A program made the translations under genes and the position numbers. Of a stretch of DNA of 64,000 bases, positions 17,124 through 25,747 are shown in pieces (positions within the stretch are counted from its first letter, which is position 1; the number at the start of each line of letters is the position of its first letter). This DNA comes from Sphingobium sp. DEHP117 (GTDB taxonomy: Bacteria > Pseudomonadota > Alphaproteobacteria > Sphingomonadales > Sphingomonadaceae). The stretch covers positions 225,001-289,000 of the forward strand of contig NZ_JAPFBJ010000002.1 of NCBI RefSeq assembly GCF_030867385.1, given 5' to 3'. The notes beneath the pieces are model-generated. The model saw only the letters and a list, made by a program, of their open reading frames with translations, did no database searches and was not told the DNA's origin.

Positions 17124-17304
17124 TAGCGCGCGGCGACAGATCGAAATCGGTCAGCGCGCTTTATCCGCATCGTTTTGGCGCAGGACCGGTTCCCCGCTCT
17201 ACAGCATCGTGCCAAAAAGTGGGAACCGGTTTTTGGCAAAAACGATGCGACAATAAAAAGATAGAGCGCGCGTCATGCGTCAGATTTAACGCAGCGCGCT
17301 CTAT
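17124..17304. repeat. Composite of three palindromes
   Basis: Hairpin 1 uses agcgcgc/gcgcgct (about 17125-17160). Hairpin 2 pairs 17166-17193 with 17222-17249 (outer arms cgcatcgtttt/aaaacgatgcg, inner accggttcc/ggaaccggt). Hairpin 3 pairs atagagcgcgc with gcgcgctctat (17261-17304) and contains the stop codon of the leftward flippase. The aaccggttcc-acgatgc design resembles palindromes common in Rhizobiales. Confidence 0.65.
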
Positions 17305-18809
17305 GCCGCCTTTGCCTGCCTGCTGAACAACGCCCGGTCCTCTGGCCCAAAGCCGAAGCGCCAGATGACTGCGCAATAGACCGCCAGGATGGTCGGCACG
17401 CCGAGCGCCAGCTCCAGCCACTCCAGATCATGAGGAAGGGCGACGAAGGCGCTGCCCACGATCACCGCAATGGCGGACGCCATCACCAGCGCCGGGCGCC
17501 ATGTTGCGATCGGCAGACGCAGCAGGCGCTCAAGCAGCCGGGACTTGACCACCGAGTTGAATCCAAGTGCCACCGCGAGCGCAAACGCCGGTGCCACCGC
17601 CAGCGCGATCTGCGGATAGCCGCCCTTGGTCATGATCACCAGCAGCAAAGACGTCAGCGCGATCTGGATAGCGATCATCCCCATGGAGAGCACCAGATTG
17701 CGGTGTCGCGCCATATAGACCAGCGCGCTTTCGCTGACCACCGCAGGTGCGGCCGCAACCTCTGCCAACAGCAGGAAACCAAGCGCGAGCGCGCCCACCG
17801 CAAATTCTGGCCCCACGAGCCCCATCACCGCCTCACCCGGTATGCCGAGCGCCAGCGAAATGCCGGCCTGCGCCGCCAATATCCAGAAACCGACCTGGCT
17901 CACCTGCCGCGCGATCGCCGCATAGTTATGCTCGGCCAGGTTGCGGGTGATGACCGGGCCGAGGATCGGCTCGAAGCTCGTCTTGAGCTTTTGCGGCAAC
18001 GAGGCGACCTGCTGCGCAACATAATAGATCCCAACGGTTGAGGGCGACACGAACAGGCCGAGCAGCGCGAGATCGAGCCGGCGCGAGCCCCATTCCACCG
18101 CATCGGCAGCAGCCAGCGGGAGATTGATCCGCGCCATGCGCCCAATTCGCGCTGGCGAGGGCGCCCAGCCGCTCTCCCAGCGAAAATGTCGCGCAGCCGC
18201 ATTTAGGGCAACCAGCATCGCCGCGATCATCGAGAGAACATAGGAAAGGATCAGGCCATCGCGCAGCGAATAGTAGGATAGCACCCACGCCGCGATGCTG
18301 ATCGTCCACGGCTCGACCAGCGCACGTGCGCGCACCGTGGCCGCAATGTCAAACCGCCACGCACAGGCGGCGAGCGCCACATCCGTACAGGCGACGGCGA
18401 TGATGATAAGCGGCAGCAGCCGGTCCAGGCCGTTCAGTCCGCTGTTGGGGAACATCACCTGCGGCACCAGCATCAGAATCCCCGCCGCCATCAGTGAGAA
18501 CAGCAGGGTCAGCACCATCGCATCCGCCAGCACATGCGCCTCGGGCCGCTTGGTCTGCGCGAGCGCGCCTGCAAGGCCGCGCTTGAGGCCCATGGTGGCT
18601 ATCTGCGCCGCGAACTCAACTATTATGATGGCGTAGGCAAAGCGGCCCAGCACATCCGCGCCATAGATGCGCCCGGCGATAAAAAGGAACGGGATGCGCG
18701 CGGCGAGGCGCAGCAGAAAGCCTGCGACATTGGTTCGCCCGCCCTTGGCCAGCGCGGCGATATCGCCCTCTTCGCGCTGTTGGCCCTCAAGGGGCGCGTT
18801 CATTGCCAA
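17301..18809 (-). CDS. Polysaccharide flippase-like membrane protein (MOP superfamily)
   Basis: A 502-residue protein with about 12-14 membrane segments. N-terminal 'RTNVAGFLLRLAARIPFLFI' and mid-protein 'WGSRRLDLALLGLFVSPSTV' fit the polysaccharide-transport branch of the MOP exporters, which flip lipid-linked sugars. I used the TTG at 18809 because GGAG lies seven bases before it; an in-frame ATG at 18803 would remove two residues and leave a 13-base spacing. No glycosyltransferase is adjacent, so it may serve a polymer made elsewhere. It is a distant relative of the flippase at the window start. Confidence 0.82.
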   Translation of the reverse strand: MAMNAPLEGQQREEGDIAALAKGGRTNVAGFLLRLAARIPFLFIAGRIYGADVLGRFAYAIIIVEFAAQIATMGLKRGLAGALAQTKRPEAHVLADAMVLTLLFSLMAAGILMLVPQVMFPNSGLNGLDRLLPLIIIAVACTDVALAACAWRFDIAATVRARALVEPWTISIAAWVLSYYSLRDGLILSYVLSMIAAMLVALNAAARHFRWESGWAPSPARIGRMARINLPLAAADAVEWGSRRLDLALLGLFVSPSTVGIYYVAQQVASLPQKLKTSFEPILGPVITRNLAEHNYAAIARQVSQVGFWILAAQAGISLALGIPGEAVMGLVGPEFAVGALALGFLLLAEVAAAPAVVSESALVYMARHRNLVLSMGMIAIQIALTSLLLVIMTKGGYPQIALAVAPAFALAVALGFNSVVKSRLLERLLRLPIATWRPALVMASAIAVIVGSAFVALPHDLEWLELALGVPTILAVYCAVIWRFGFGPEDRALFSRQAKAA

Positions 18810-18870
18810 ACCGATGCTCCCTGCCCCACTGTGACCGCATGATAGGCCAAGGCGAAAGCCAAGTATATCG

Positions 18871-19842
18871 TCATTCGCTGCGCAGCGGGCGCGAGAGAAG
18901 CGCGTCGATCATGGCTGCGAGCCCAACCCGCCCCTCGATCAGCGCGCAGACTCCCTCGACGATCGGCATTTCCACTCCTGCCCCGCGAGCAACATCGCGC
19001 AATATCGGCGCCGTATACGCGCCTTCCGCGACCGTGCGGCGGTTGCCGAGCAACTCCTGCGCTGCCCGCCCCTCGCCCAACCCCTTGCCGAGTGAAAAGT
19101 TGCGCGAATTGGCGGACGAGCAGGTAAGCACCAGATCGCCCAGCCCAGACAGCCCCGCCAGCGTCTCCGCCCGCGCACCAAGCGCCAGGCCAAAGCGTGT
19201 CATCTCGGCAAAGCCGCGGCTGATCAGGGCCGCGCGGGCATTCAGGCCCAGCCCGGCCCCTTCAGCCACGCCACAGGCGATGGCGAGCACATTCTTGACC
19301 GCGCCGCCCACTTCGGCGCCGATCACGTCGTCTGACAGATAGGGCCGGAACGTCGGGCGGGCGATGCGCGCCGCCAGCCGTTCCGCCAGCGCCGCGTCCG
19401 CGCAGGCGAGCGTCACCGCCGTCGGCAAGCCCGCCGCCACCTCATGCGCGAAGGTGGGGCCGGAGATGACGGCAAGCGGCGCATGGGGCGCGACTTCCTC
19501 GACCACCTGCGACATCAACTTGCCGCTGCCCGCCTCTATCCCTTTTGCGCAGAGGATCAGCGGGGCGTCAGCGCGCGGCAGCCGGGCAAGCGTCGCGCGC
19601 AGATGCTGTGCGGGCGTGACGATGAGCAGCGCGTCGCACGCCGCCATATCGGCAAGGTCCGTTGTCGCGCGGATGGCGGGCGAAAGCGGCACGCCGGGCA
19701 GATAAAGCGTGTTCACATGATCGGCGTTGATGCCTTCCGCGACCTCGGCCTCCAGCGCCCAGAGCACCACGTCACCGCCCTGCGCCATCACCTGCGCCAG
19801 TGCGGTGCCCCAAGCGCCCGCGCCCACCACGCCTATCTTCAT
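18871..19842 (-). CDS. gpsA: Glycerol-3-phosphate dehydrogenase [NAD(P)+]
   Basis: A 323-residue soluble enzyme that makes sn-glycerol 3-phosphate from dihydroxyacetone phosphate for phospholipid synthesis. The dinucleotide loop '[10 protein letters not shown]' is at 7-16; '[18 protein letters not shown]' and '[13 protein letters not shown]' with the catalytic Lys are present, as is '[12 protein letters not shown]'. The ATG at 19842 overlaps the tsaD stop codon (ATGA). The frame extends far upstream, but that part is antisense to the tsaD reading and lacks homology. Confidence 0.96.
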   Translation of the reverse strand: MKIGVVGAGAWGTALAQVMAQGGDVVLWALEAEVAEGINADHVNTLYLPGVPLSPAIRATTDLADMAACDALLIVTPAQHLRATLARLPRADAPLILCAKGIEAGSGKLMSQVVEEVAPHAPLAVISGPTFAHEVAAGLPTAVTLACADAALAERLAARIARPTFRPYLSDDVIGAEVGGAVKNVLAIACGVAEGAGLGLNARAALISRGFAEMTRFGLALGARAETLAGLSGLGDLVLTCSSANSRNFSLGKGLGEGRAAQELLGNRRTVAEGAYTAPILRDVARGAGVEMPIVEGVCALIEGRVGLAAMIDALLSRPLRSE

Positions 19843-20873
19843 GCCTTCACCCCTGCGCCGCGCACCTTTTCCGCCGCTTCGTCGAGCGGCCAGCGCGGTC
19901 TTGCGGGGACATCCATGCCATTGGTGAGGCCCAATGCAAAGCGTTCCGCGCCTGCCCAGCCGATCATCGCCGCATTGTCCGTACACAGCCAGAGCGGTGG
20001 CGCGATGAAGGGCAGGCCGTGGCTCTCCGCCAGCGCGGACAGGGCACCGCGCACGCCCTGATTGGCCGCGACGCCACCCGCCACCACCAGCGCCGTCACG
20101 CCATCGCTCGCCGCGAGCGCCCGCGCCGTGCGATCGACGAGGCAATCCACAACCGCCGTGCTGAAACTCGCGGCTATGTCTTCCGCGCGATACTGGCCGG
20201 ACTGCTGCGCGCGCATCACCGCACTCTTGAGGCCAGCGAAAGAGAAATGCGGCTCGGCGCTGCCCATCAGCGGGCGCGGCAGCGGCACGGCCTTCGCGTC
20301 TCCAGCCTGCGCCGCGCGCTCCACCGCCGGGCCTCCGGGAAAGCCCAGGCCCAGCATCTTCGCCGTCTTGTCAAACGCCTCGCCCGCCGCATCGTCTATC
20401 GTCGTCGCCAAGCGCCGATAGCGCCCGACGCCCTCGACCCGCAGCAACTGGCAGTGCCCGCCGGAGACGAGCAGCAACAGATAGGGGAAGGCCAGCTCCG
20501 GCGCGGTGAGGCGCGGAGACAGCGCATGGCCCTCCAGATGATTGACCGCGATCAGCGGCTTGTTCGCGGCATGGGCGAGCGCCTTGCCCGTCACCAGCCC
20601 GACCATCACCCCGCCGATCAGCCCCGGCCCGGCGGTGGCGGCGATGGCATCCACATCCTTGAGCTTCAGCCCCGCCTCGGCAAACACCGCCTCGACCAAA
20701 GGCGTCAACACCTCCGCATGGGCGCGCGCCGCGATCTCGGGCACCACGCCGCCATAGGGTCCGTGCGCCGCCTCCTGCCCCGCCACCTTGTGCGCGAGCA
20801 CGCGCCGATCATCAGTGACGAGCGCCGCCGCCGTCTCATCGCAGCTTGATTCAAGGCCGAGGATGATACTCAT
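19839..20873 (-). CDS. tsaD: TsaD, tRNA N6-adenosine threonylcarbamoyltransferase
   Basis: A 344-residue member of the Kae1/TsaD family that transfers threonylcarbamoyl to A37 of ANN-reading tRNAs, working with TsaB and TsaE (not in this window). The metal-binding 'NHLEGH' gives His112 and His116; the N-terminal '[15 protein letters not shown]' and '[16 protein letters not shown]' are family motifs. It is translationally coupled to gpsA and diverges from hemC, leaving a 44-base shared promoter region. Confidence 0.97.
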   Translation of the reverse strand: MSIILGLESSCDETAAALVTDDRRVLAHKVAGQEAAHGPYGGVVPEIAARAHAEVLTPLVEAVFAEAGLKLKDVDAIAATAGPGLIGGVMVGLVTGKALAHAANKPLIAVNHLEGHALSPRLTAPELAFPYLLLLVSGGHCQLLRVEGVGRYRRLATTIDDAAGEAFDKTAKMLGLGFPGGPAVERAAQAGDAKAVPLPRPLMGSAEPHFSFAGLKSAVMRAQQSGQYRAEDIAASFSTAVVDCLVDRTARALAASDGVTALVVAGGVAANQGVRGALSALAESHGLPFIAPPLWLCTDNAAMIGWAGAERFALGLTNGMDVPARPRWPLDEAAEKVRGAGVKA

Positions 20874-20917
20874 TTCCGCCTTCCCTCTAAAGACCGCGCG
20901 GATTAGAGCAAGCGGCT

Positions 20918-21856
20918 ATGACACAGCCTCTTCCTTTGGGCCGCCCGTTGCGCCTTGGTTCCCGCGCATCGCCGCTGGCGATGGCGCAGGTGCATCTGGC
21001 GGCGGATGCGCTGTGCGCGGCGCATGGCTGGCACCGCGATGCCATAGAGATCGTGCCGGTGACGGCGAGCGGCGACAAGGTGCTGGACCGACCGCTGGCC
21101 GACATCGGCGGCAAGGCACTGTGGACCAAGGAGCTGGACCAGTGGCTGTTCGAGGGTCACATCGACGCCGCCGTCCACTCGATGAAGGATGTCGAGACGC
21201 TGCGTCCCGATGCGCTGGAGATCGCGGCGATGCTCCCGCGCGCCGATGTGCGCGATACGCTGGTGGGTGCGGAGTCGATCGCGGCAATCCCGCAGGGCGG
21301 GCGGCTGGGCACCAGTTCGCCGCGCCGTGCCGCGCAGGTGAAGCGGCTGCGCCCGGACATCGAGATTGTGCTGTTTCGTGGCAATGTCGCGACCCGGCTC
21401 GCGCGGCTGGAGCGGGGCGAGGCTGAGGCAACCTTGCTCGCCACTGCCGGGCTAGCGAGGCTCGGTGAGGCAGGCGTTGGCGTTGCGATCCCGGCCGAAC
21501 AGATGCTGCCCGCGCCCGCGCAGGGGGCAATCGGCATCGAGACGCTGCGCGCAAATGACGCCGTGCGCGCGCTCGTCGCCGCGATCGATCATGCTCCGAC
21601 TTCCGCCTGTGTGTGGACAGAACGCGCGCTGCTCAAGGGGCTGGGCGGCACATGCCACTCACCGATCGCCGCGCTTGCGGTGACGGATGGCGCGCAGATT
21701 CGCCTGCGCGCGGAGATACTCTCTGCCGATGGTGGCGAACGGGTGGCCAAGGATCGCCTCCTGCCCGGGCAGACCGCGCAGGAGATGGCCGAGGCGCTTG
21801 CGGAAGAGATGCTGGCGCAGGCGAGCGCAGGGCTGCGCGCCCTGTTCAATCCGTGA
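20918..21856 (+). CDS. hemC: Porphobilinogen deaminase (hydroxymethylbilane synthase)
   Basis: A 312-residue enzyme that joins four porphobilinogens into hydroxymethylbilane. The dipyrromethane cofactor cysteine is Cys246 in 'GLGGTCHSPIAAL'. N-terminal 'LRLGSRASPLAMAQ', the Arg-rich 'LGTSSPRRAAQVKRLRPD' and 'FRGNVATRLARLE' are all present. The TGA overlaps the GTG start of hemD, so consecutive steps of tetrapyrrole synthesis are coupled. It diverges from tsaD. Confidence 0.97.
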   Translation: MTQPLPLGRPLRLGSRASPLAMAQVHLAADALCAAHGWHRDAIEIVPVTASGDKVLDRPLADIGGKALWTKELDQWLFEGHIDAAVHSMKDVETLRPDALEIAAMLPRADVRDTLVGAESIAAIPQGGRLGTSSPRRAAQVKRLRPDIEIVLFRGNVATRLARLERGEAEATLLATAGLARLGEAGVGVAIPAEQMLPAPAQGAIGIETLRANDAVRALVAAIDHAPTSACVWTERALLKGLGGTCHSPIAALAVTDGAQIRLRAEILSADGGERVAKDRLLPGQTAQEMAEALAEEMLAQASAGLRALFNP

Positions 21857-22554
21857 CGCGCCGGGTCATTATCCTTCGCCCTCAACCGGGGGCAGACGCG
21901 ACAGAGAGCGCCGCACGCGCCATGGGGCTGGAGACGCTGCTTTACCCGCTGTTCGAGATAGCACCGCTGGGCTGGCCCGCGCCGGAGCCGGACGCGTTCG
22001 ACGCGCTGATGCTGACCAGTGCCAACGCAGCGCGCCATGCCGGACCGGACCTGATGCGCTATGCCGCGCTGCCGCTGTATGTGGTCGGTGAGGCAACCGC
22101 GAAGGCCGCGCACGCCGTCAGCCTCGAACCCGCGCACATCGGCGCACGCGACGCCGCAGCGCTGGTGGAAGATATGCGCCGGGCGGGCGTCAGGCGGGCG
22201 CTGCATCTGTGCGGTGCGGACGTCGTGGCGGCGGCGGTGGAGGGCGTGTCGATACGGCGAATTCCGGTTTACCACGCGCGCGAGGCGGGCGATGCAGATT
22301 CCCTCGCGGCGCAGCTTCGAGCCGATGACATCTGCCTTGTCCACTCCCCGCGCGCCGGGGCGCGCCTCGCTGCGCTGGTGCCGCCAGAGCAACGCGCGAA
22401 CGTCTCGCTCATCGCGATATCGGGCAGTGCGCTGACCGCCGCCGGGACGGGCTGGGCCGATGCCCTCGCTGCGCCCGCCCCGACTGATCCCGCCATGCTG
22501 GCCTTGGCGCAGGAACTGTGCCACAAACCCGGAGACGCAGCCCGGAGGCGATGA
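21853..22554 (+). CDS. hemD: Uroporphyrinogen-III synthase
   Basis: A 233-residue protein in the position expected for hemD, starting with GTG overlapping hemC. The family is poorly conserved, but 'VIILRPQPGADATESAARAM' at the N-terminus, 'ALMLTSANAARHA' and 'YVVGEATAKAA' are recognisable. It cyclises hydroxymethylbilane with inversion of ring D. The stop is followed after one base by the hemX-like gene, completing a three-gene unit. Confidence 0.92.
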   Translation: MTRRVIILRPQPGADATESAARAMGLETLLYPLFEIAPLGWPAPEPDAFDALMLTSANAARHAGPDLMRYAALPLYVVGEATAKAAHAVSLEPAHIGARDAAALVEDMRRAGVRRALHLCGADVVAAAVEGVSIRRIPVYHAREAGDADSLAAQLRADDICLVHSPRAGARLAALVPPEQRANVSLIAISGSALTAAGTGWADALAAPAPTDPAMLALAQELCHKPGDAARRR

Positions 22555-22555
22555 G

Positions 22556-23440
22556 ATGGACAGCGACATATCGACACCCGATCAGGCATCGCACTCCGTA
22601 GCGCCGCAACCCGCCGCGCCTTATTCCGCGCCGACGCCGACGCCGCGCAAATCTCGCGCGACGCTGATAATGGTGCTGTTGCTCATCGCCTTTGTGGGCG
22701 GCGCTATCGCCGCTATCTGGGGCGCGCCTATGATCAAAGCGTGGCTCGACCGGGCGAATGAGGGCGAGCAGGCCACGCTCGCTGCCGACACTGCTACGAC
22801 CACTGCTCGAGACCTCAAAACAGCCACGGAGCTGGAGGCCCGGCTGGCGGCGGTTTCCGCCAAACTTGACACGATATCGCAGCAAGCCGCGAATGCCGGT
22901 GGCAATGCCGCGCGCGCCGAGGCGCTGCTGATCGCGTTTGCCGCGCGCCGGGCGCTCGATCGGGGTGCGCCGCTCGGCTATCTGGAGGGCGAGCTGCGCC
23001 TGCGCTTTGCCGATGCGCAGCCGCGCGCGGTCGCGACCATCATCAACGCTGCCGCCTCGCCGGTGACGGTGCCCGATCTCCAGATGCGCCTTGGCGAGCT
23101 GACGCCCGCCCTGGCGGGCACTGGTACGCGCGCCGACTGGTGGACGGCGGCGCGGCAGGAAATCTCGTCGCTCATCATCGTACGCAAGGCGGGTGCGCCC
23201 TCGCCCGAGCCACGCAAGGTGGTGGAGCGCGCACAGACGCTACTCGCCTCGGGCCGGGTCGATGCCGCGCTCAGTGAAATCGAGCGGATGCGCAACCACG
23301 ACAAGGCGGACGCCTGGCTGCAAATGGCGCGGCAATATAACGAGGCCCGCCGCGCGCTCGACGTGATCGAGGCGGCGGCTATTCTGGAGCCCAAGCGCAT
23401 TCCCCTGCCGGACGGGGACGAACCCGCGCCCGCCGGCTGA
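22556..23440 (+). CDS. HemX/mitofilin-like inner-membrane protein
   Basis: A 294-residue protein with a polar, Pro-rich N-terminus, one membrane segment at about 40-60 ('LIMVLLLIAFVGGAIAAIW'), a predicted coiled coil ('ELEARLAAVSAKLDTISQQA') and a helical periplasmic domain. This layout and the position after hemC-hemD match the alphaproteobacterial mitofilin-related proteins (COG4223). Related proteins are linked to membrane organisation; a direct role in haem synthesis is not proved. The ATG at 22556 has GGAGG seven bases upstream. Confidence 0.8.
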   Translation: MDSDISTPDQASHSVAPQPAAPYSAPTPTPRKSRATLIMVLLLIAFVGGAIAAIWGAPMIKAWLDRANEGEQATLAADTATTTARDLKTATELEARLAAVSAKLDTISQQAANAGGNAARAEALLIAFAARRALDRGAPLGYLEGELRLRFADAQPRAVATIINAAASPVTVPDLQMRLGELTPALAGTGTRADWWTAARQEISSLIIVRKAGAPSPEPRKVVERAQTLLASGRVDAALSEIERMRNHDKADAWLQMARQYNEARRALDVIEAAAILEPKRIPLPDGDEPAPAG

Positions 23441-25504
23441 TTATTCCGGCATCTGCCAAAGGATGAAGGCGAACTCCTCCGCCGTTTCGCGCAAACTCTC
23501 GAACCGGCCGGACTTGCCGCCATGCCCCGCGCCCATGTTGGTCTTGAGGATGAGCGCGTTATTATCGGTCTTCGTCGCCCGCAGCTTCGCGACCCATTTC
23601 GCCGGTTCCCAATAGGTCACACGCGGGTCGTTCAGCCCCGCCGTCACCATCAAAGGCGGATAGGCCTGGGCGCGCACATTCTGATAGGGGCAATAGGAGG
23701 CGATGAGGTCGAACGCCGATGCATCCTCGATCGGGTTGCCCCATTCGGGCCACTCGCCCGGCGTAAGCGGCAATGACGCATCGAGCATCGTGTTGAGCAC
23801 ATCGACGAACGGCACATGCGCGACGCACGCGCCCCAGAGATCGGGATCGGAGTTCAGCACCGCGCCCATCAGCTCTCCCCCGGCCGACCCGCCGGAAATG
23901 CTGATCCTTCCCCTGGCTGTGAAGCCGCGTTCGATCAGCCCCTTCGCCACATCGACGAAATCGGTGAACGTGTTGGTGCGCTTTTCGAGCTTGCCGTCGA
24001 GATACCATTGCTGGCCGAGGTCATCGCCGCCGCGGATATGCGCGATGGCATAGGCAAAGCCGCGATCGAGCAGGGACAGCCGCGCCGTCGAAAAGCCCGG
24101 CTCCATCGCCAGCCCATAAGCGCCATAGCCATAGAGGTGCAGGCGTCCGGAACCATCGGTCGGGAAACCCTTGGGGTAGACGATCGATACCGGGACCATC
24201 GTCCCGTCCCGCGCCGGAATCATCAGCCGCTGTGTGCCGTACTTCTCGGCTTCGTAGCCCGAGGGGATTTGCTGGACCTTCAGCAGTTCCCATTCTTCGG
24301 TGCGCAAATGATAGTCGTAGATCGTGTCCGGCGTGACCATCGATTCATAACCGATGCGGATTTTCTCGACATCATATTCCGGGTTGTCATCGAGCGAGGC
24401 GGTGTAGCTCGCCTCGGGGAACGGCAGGCGCTTTGCCTCATGGGTGGCATAGTCGCGCAGCTCGATCTGGTCGAGGCCATCCAAGCGCCCCTCGGTCACG
24501 TAGAAGCGTTTGAACAGGGTCACGTCCGTCAGGTAGAAATGATCGTCAGGCGCGATCACCTCCGCCCACTGGTCCGGCGCATCGAGCGCCGCCTTCACCA
24601 GCCGGAAATTGGGGTGGGTGTCGTTGGTGCGGATGTAGAGCGTGCCTTCATGCTCATCGACATCATATTCGCGGCCGGGCTGACGCGCCGAGACAAGGCG
24701 CGGGACTGCGAAGGGATCGTCGGCCGGGATCAGCCATGCCTCGCTCGTCACATGGTCGCCGGTGCCGATGACGATCCATTTCTCCGAGGAGGTAAGGCCG
24801 ATGGAAACGCGAAAGCCCTCATCATCCTCGTGAAAAATCTCGCGGTCCTCGGCGATTGATGTGCCGACGATATGCACACGCGCATTATCCGTCCGCCAGT
24901 TCTCGTTGGCGAGGCTGTAGAGCAGCGCCTTGCTGTCTGACGTCCACACCAGCGCAGACAGCGTGCCGGGGATGACATCATCCAGCATCTCACCCGTTTC
25001 GAGATCGCGGATGCGCGCCTCGAACCGCTCGCCGCCATCGGTATCGACCGCGAAGGCGAGATAGCGGCCGCAGGGCGAGACAGACACCGCGCCGAGGCGG
25101 AAATAGTCATGCCCTTCGGCCAACGCCGGTTCGTCAAGGATGAGCTGATCCGCCCCGCCGGAAACGGGTTTGCGATACCATTTGCGATATTGCGCCCCGA
25201 CCTCAAACGCGCGCCAGTAAATCCAGTCTCCGTCCTTCTGGGGAACGGAGCTGTCATCCTCCTTGATGCGGCCCTTCATCTCGGCGAACAAGGTATCGAC
25301 CAACTCCTTGTGCGGGGCCATAGCCTGCTCGAACCATGCGTTCTCTGCCTCCAGATGGGCGAGCACATCCGCGTCTTTCACGTCCGGATAGCCCGGATCG
25401 CGCAGCCAGAAATAGGGATCGTCGATGATCTTGCCGTGCTGGCGGATTTCATGCGCGCGGAGCACGGCAACTGGAGGGGCGGAGAGCGGCTGGGAGGTGG
25501 TCAT
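23441..25504 (-). CDS. ptrB: S9-family oligopeptidase (oligopeptidase B-like)
   Basis: A 687-residue serine peptidase with an N-terminal beta-propeller (about 70-400) and a C-terminal alpha/beta-hydrolase domain. The nucleophile is Ser540 in 'SGGSAGGELMGAV', the oligopeptidase B form. 'YAYAIAHIRGG' and a C-terminal His in 'NMGAGHGGKSGR' complete the active site. Oligopeptidase B cuts short peptides after Arg or Lys. No signal peptide is seen, so it is probably cytoplasmic. The ATG at 25504 was chosen because the upstream extension reads through a palindromic repeat whose near edge is 14 bases away. Confidence 0.92.
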   Translation of the reverse strand: MTTSQPLSAPPVAVLRAHEIRQHGKIIDDPYFWLRDPGYPDVKDADVLAHLEAENAWFEQAMAPHKELVDTLFAEMKGRIKEDDSSVPQKDGDWIYWRAFEVGAQYRKWYRKPVSGGADQLILDEPALAEGHDYFRLGAVSVSPCGRYLAFAVDTDGGERFEARIRDLETGEMLDDVIPGTLSALVWTSDSKALLYSLANENWRTDNARVHIVGTSIAEDREIFHEDDEGFRVSIGLTSSEKWIVIGTGDHVTSEAWLIPADDPFAVPRLVSARQPGREYDVDEHEGTLYIRTNDTHPNFRLVKAALDAPDQWAEVIAPDDHFYLTDVTLFKRFYVTEGRLDGLDQIELRDYATHEAKRLPFPEASYTASLDDNPEYDVEKIRIGYESMVTPDTIYDYHLRTEEWELLKVQQIPSGYEAEKYGTQRLMIPARDGTMVPVSIVYPKGFPTDGSGRLHLYGYGAYGLAMEPGFSTARLSLLDRGFAYAIAHIRGGDDLGQQWYLDGKLEKRTNTFTDFVDVAKGLIERGFTARGRISISGGSAGGELMGAVLNSDPDLWGACVAHVPFVDVLNTMLDASLPLTPGEWPEWGNPIEDASAFDLIASYCPYQNVRAQAYPPLMVTAGLNDPRVTYWEPAKWVAKLRATKTDNNALILKTNMGAGHGGKSGRFESLRETAEEFAFILWQMPE

Positions 25505-25518
25505 CAGGTTTCCGGTAG

Positions 25519-25682
25519 CTAGTGGGGTGGATTTGAAATTCGTTACATAATGGGGCGAGAGCAGAACGAATTTCAAATCCTTAAACCCCACTAGAAACAA
25601 TAGTTGCTCGTGACCCTTTTGAATCTGAAGTCCGCTCTGCACCATCCCGATATTGTGGCGGGCTTCAGATTCGGGTCACTAG
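25519..25682. repeat. 164-bp double-palindrome repeat, copy 1
   Basis: Two 76-nt palindromes (25519-25594 and 25607-25682) are joined by a 12-nt linker. In the first, ctagtggggt plus a 16-bp inner arm pair fully apart from a short 3'-side bulge. In the second, the outer arm gtgaccc pairs with gggtcac and the inner arms pair around a tttt bulge on the 5' side. The copy at 43028-43191 has the same length and 11 differences. It fills the divergent space between ptrB and the aminopeptidase gene. Confidence 0.85.
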
Positions 25683-25747
25683 CGGGTAGCGGGATCGCAC
25701 GCGCCTGCTTATGTTGGTGCGATCCGCCATGCTTCAAGGATGCCTGC

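Noticed and set aside
17161..17250. EcfG-like GGAAC-N16-CGAT matches on both strands
   Set aside because: They arise from the palindrome itself and have CGAT where CGTT is expected.
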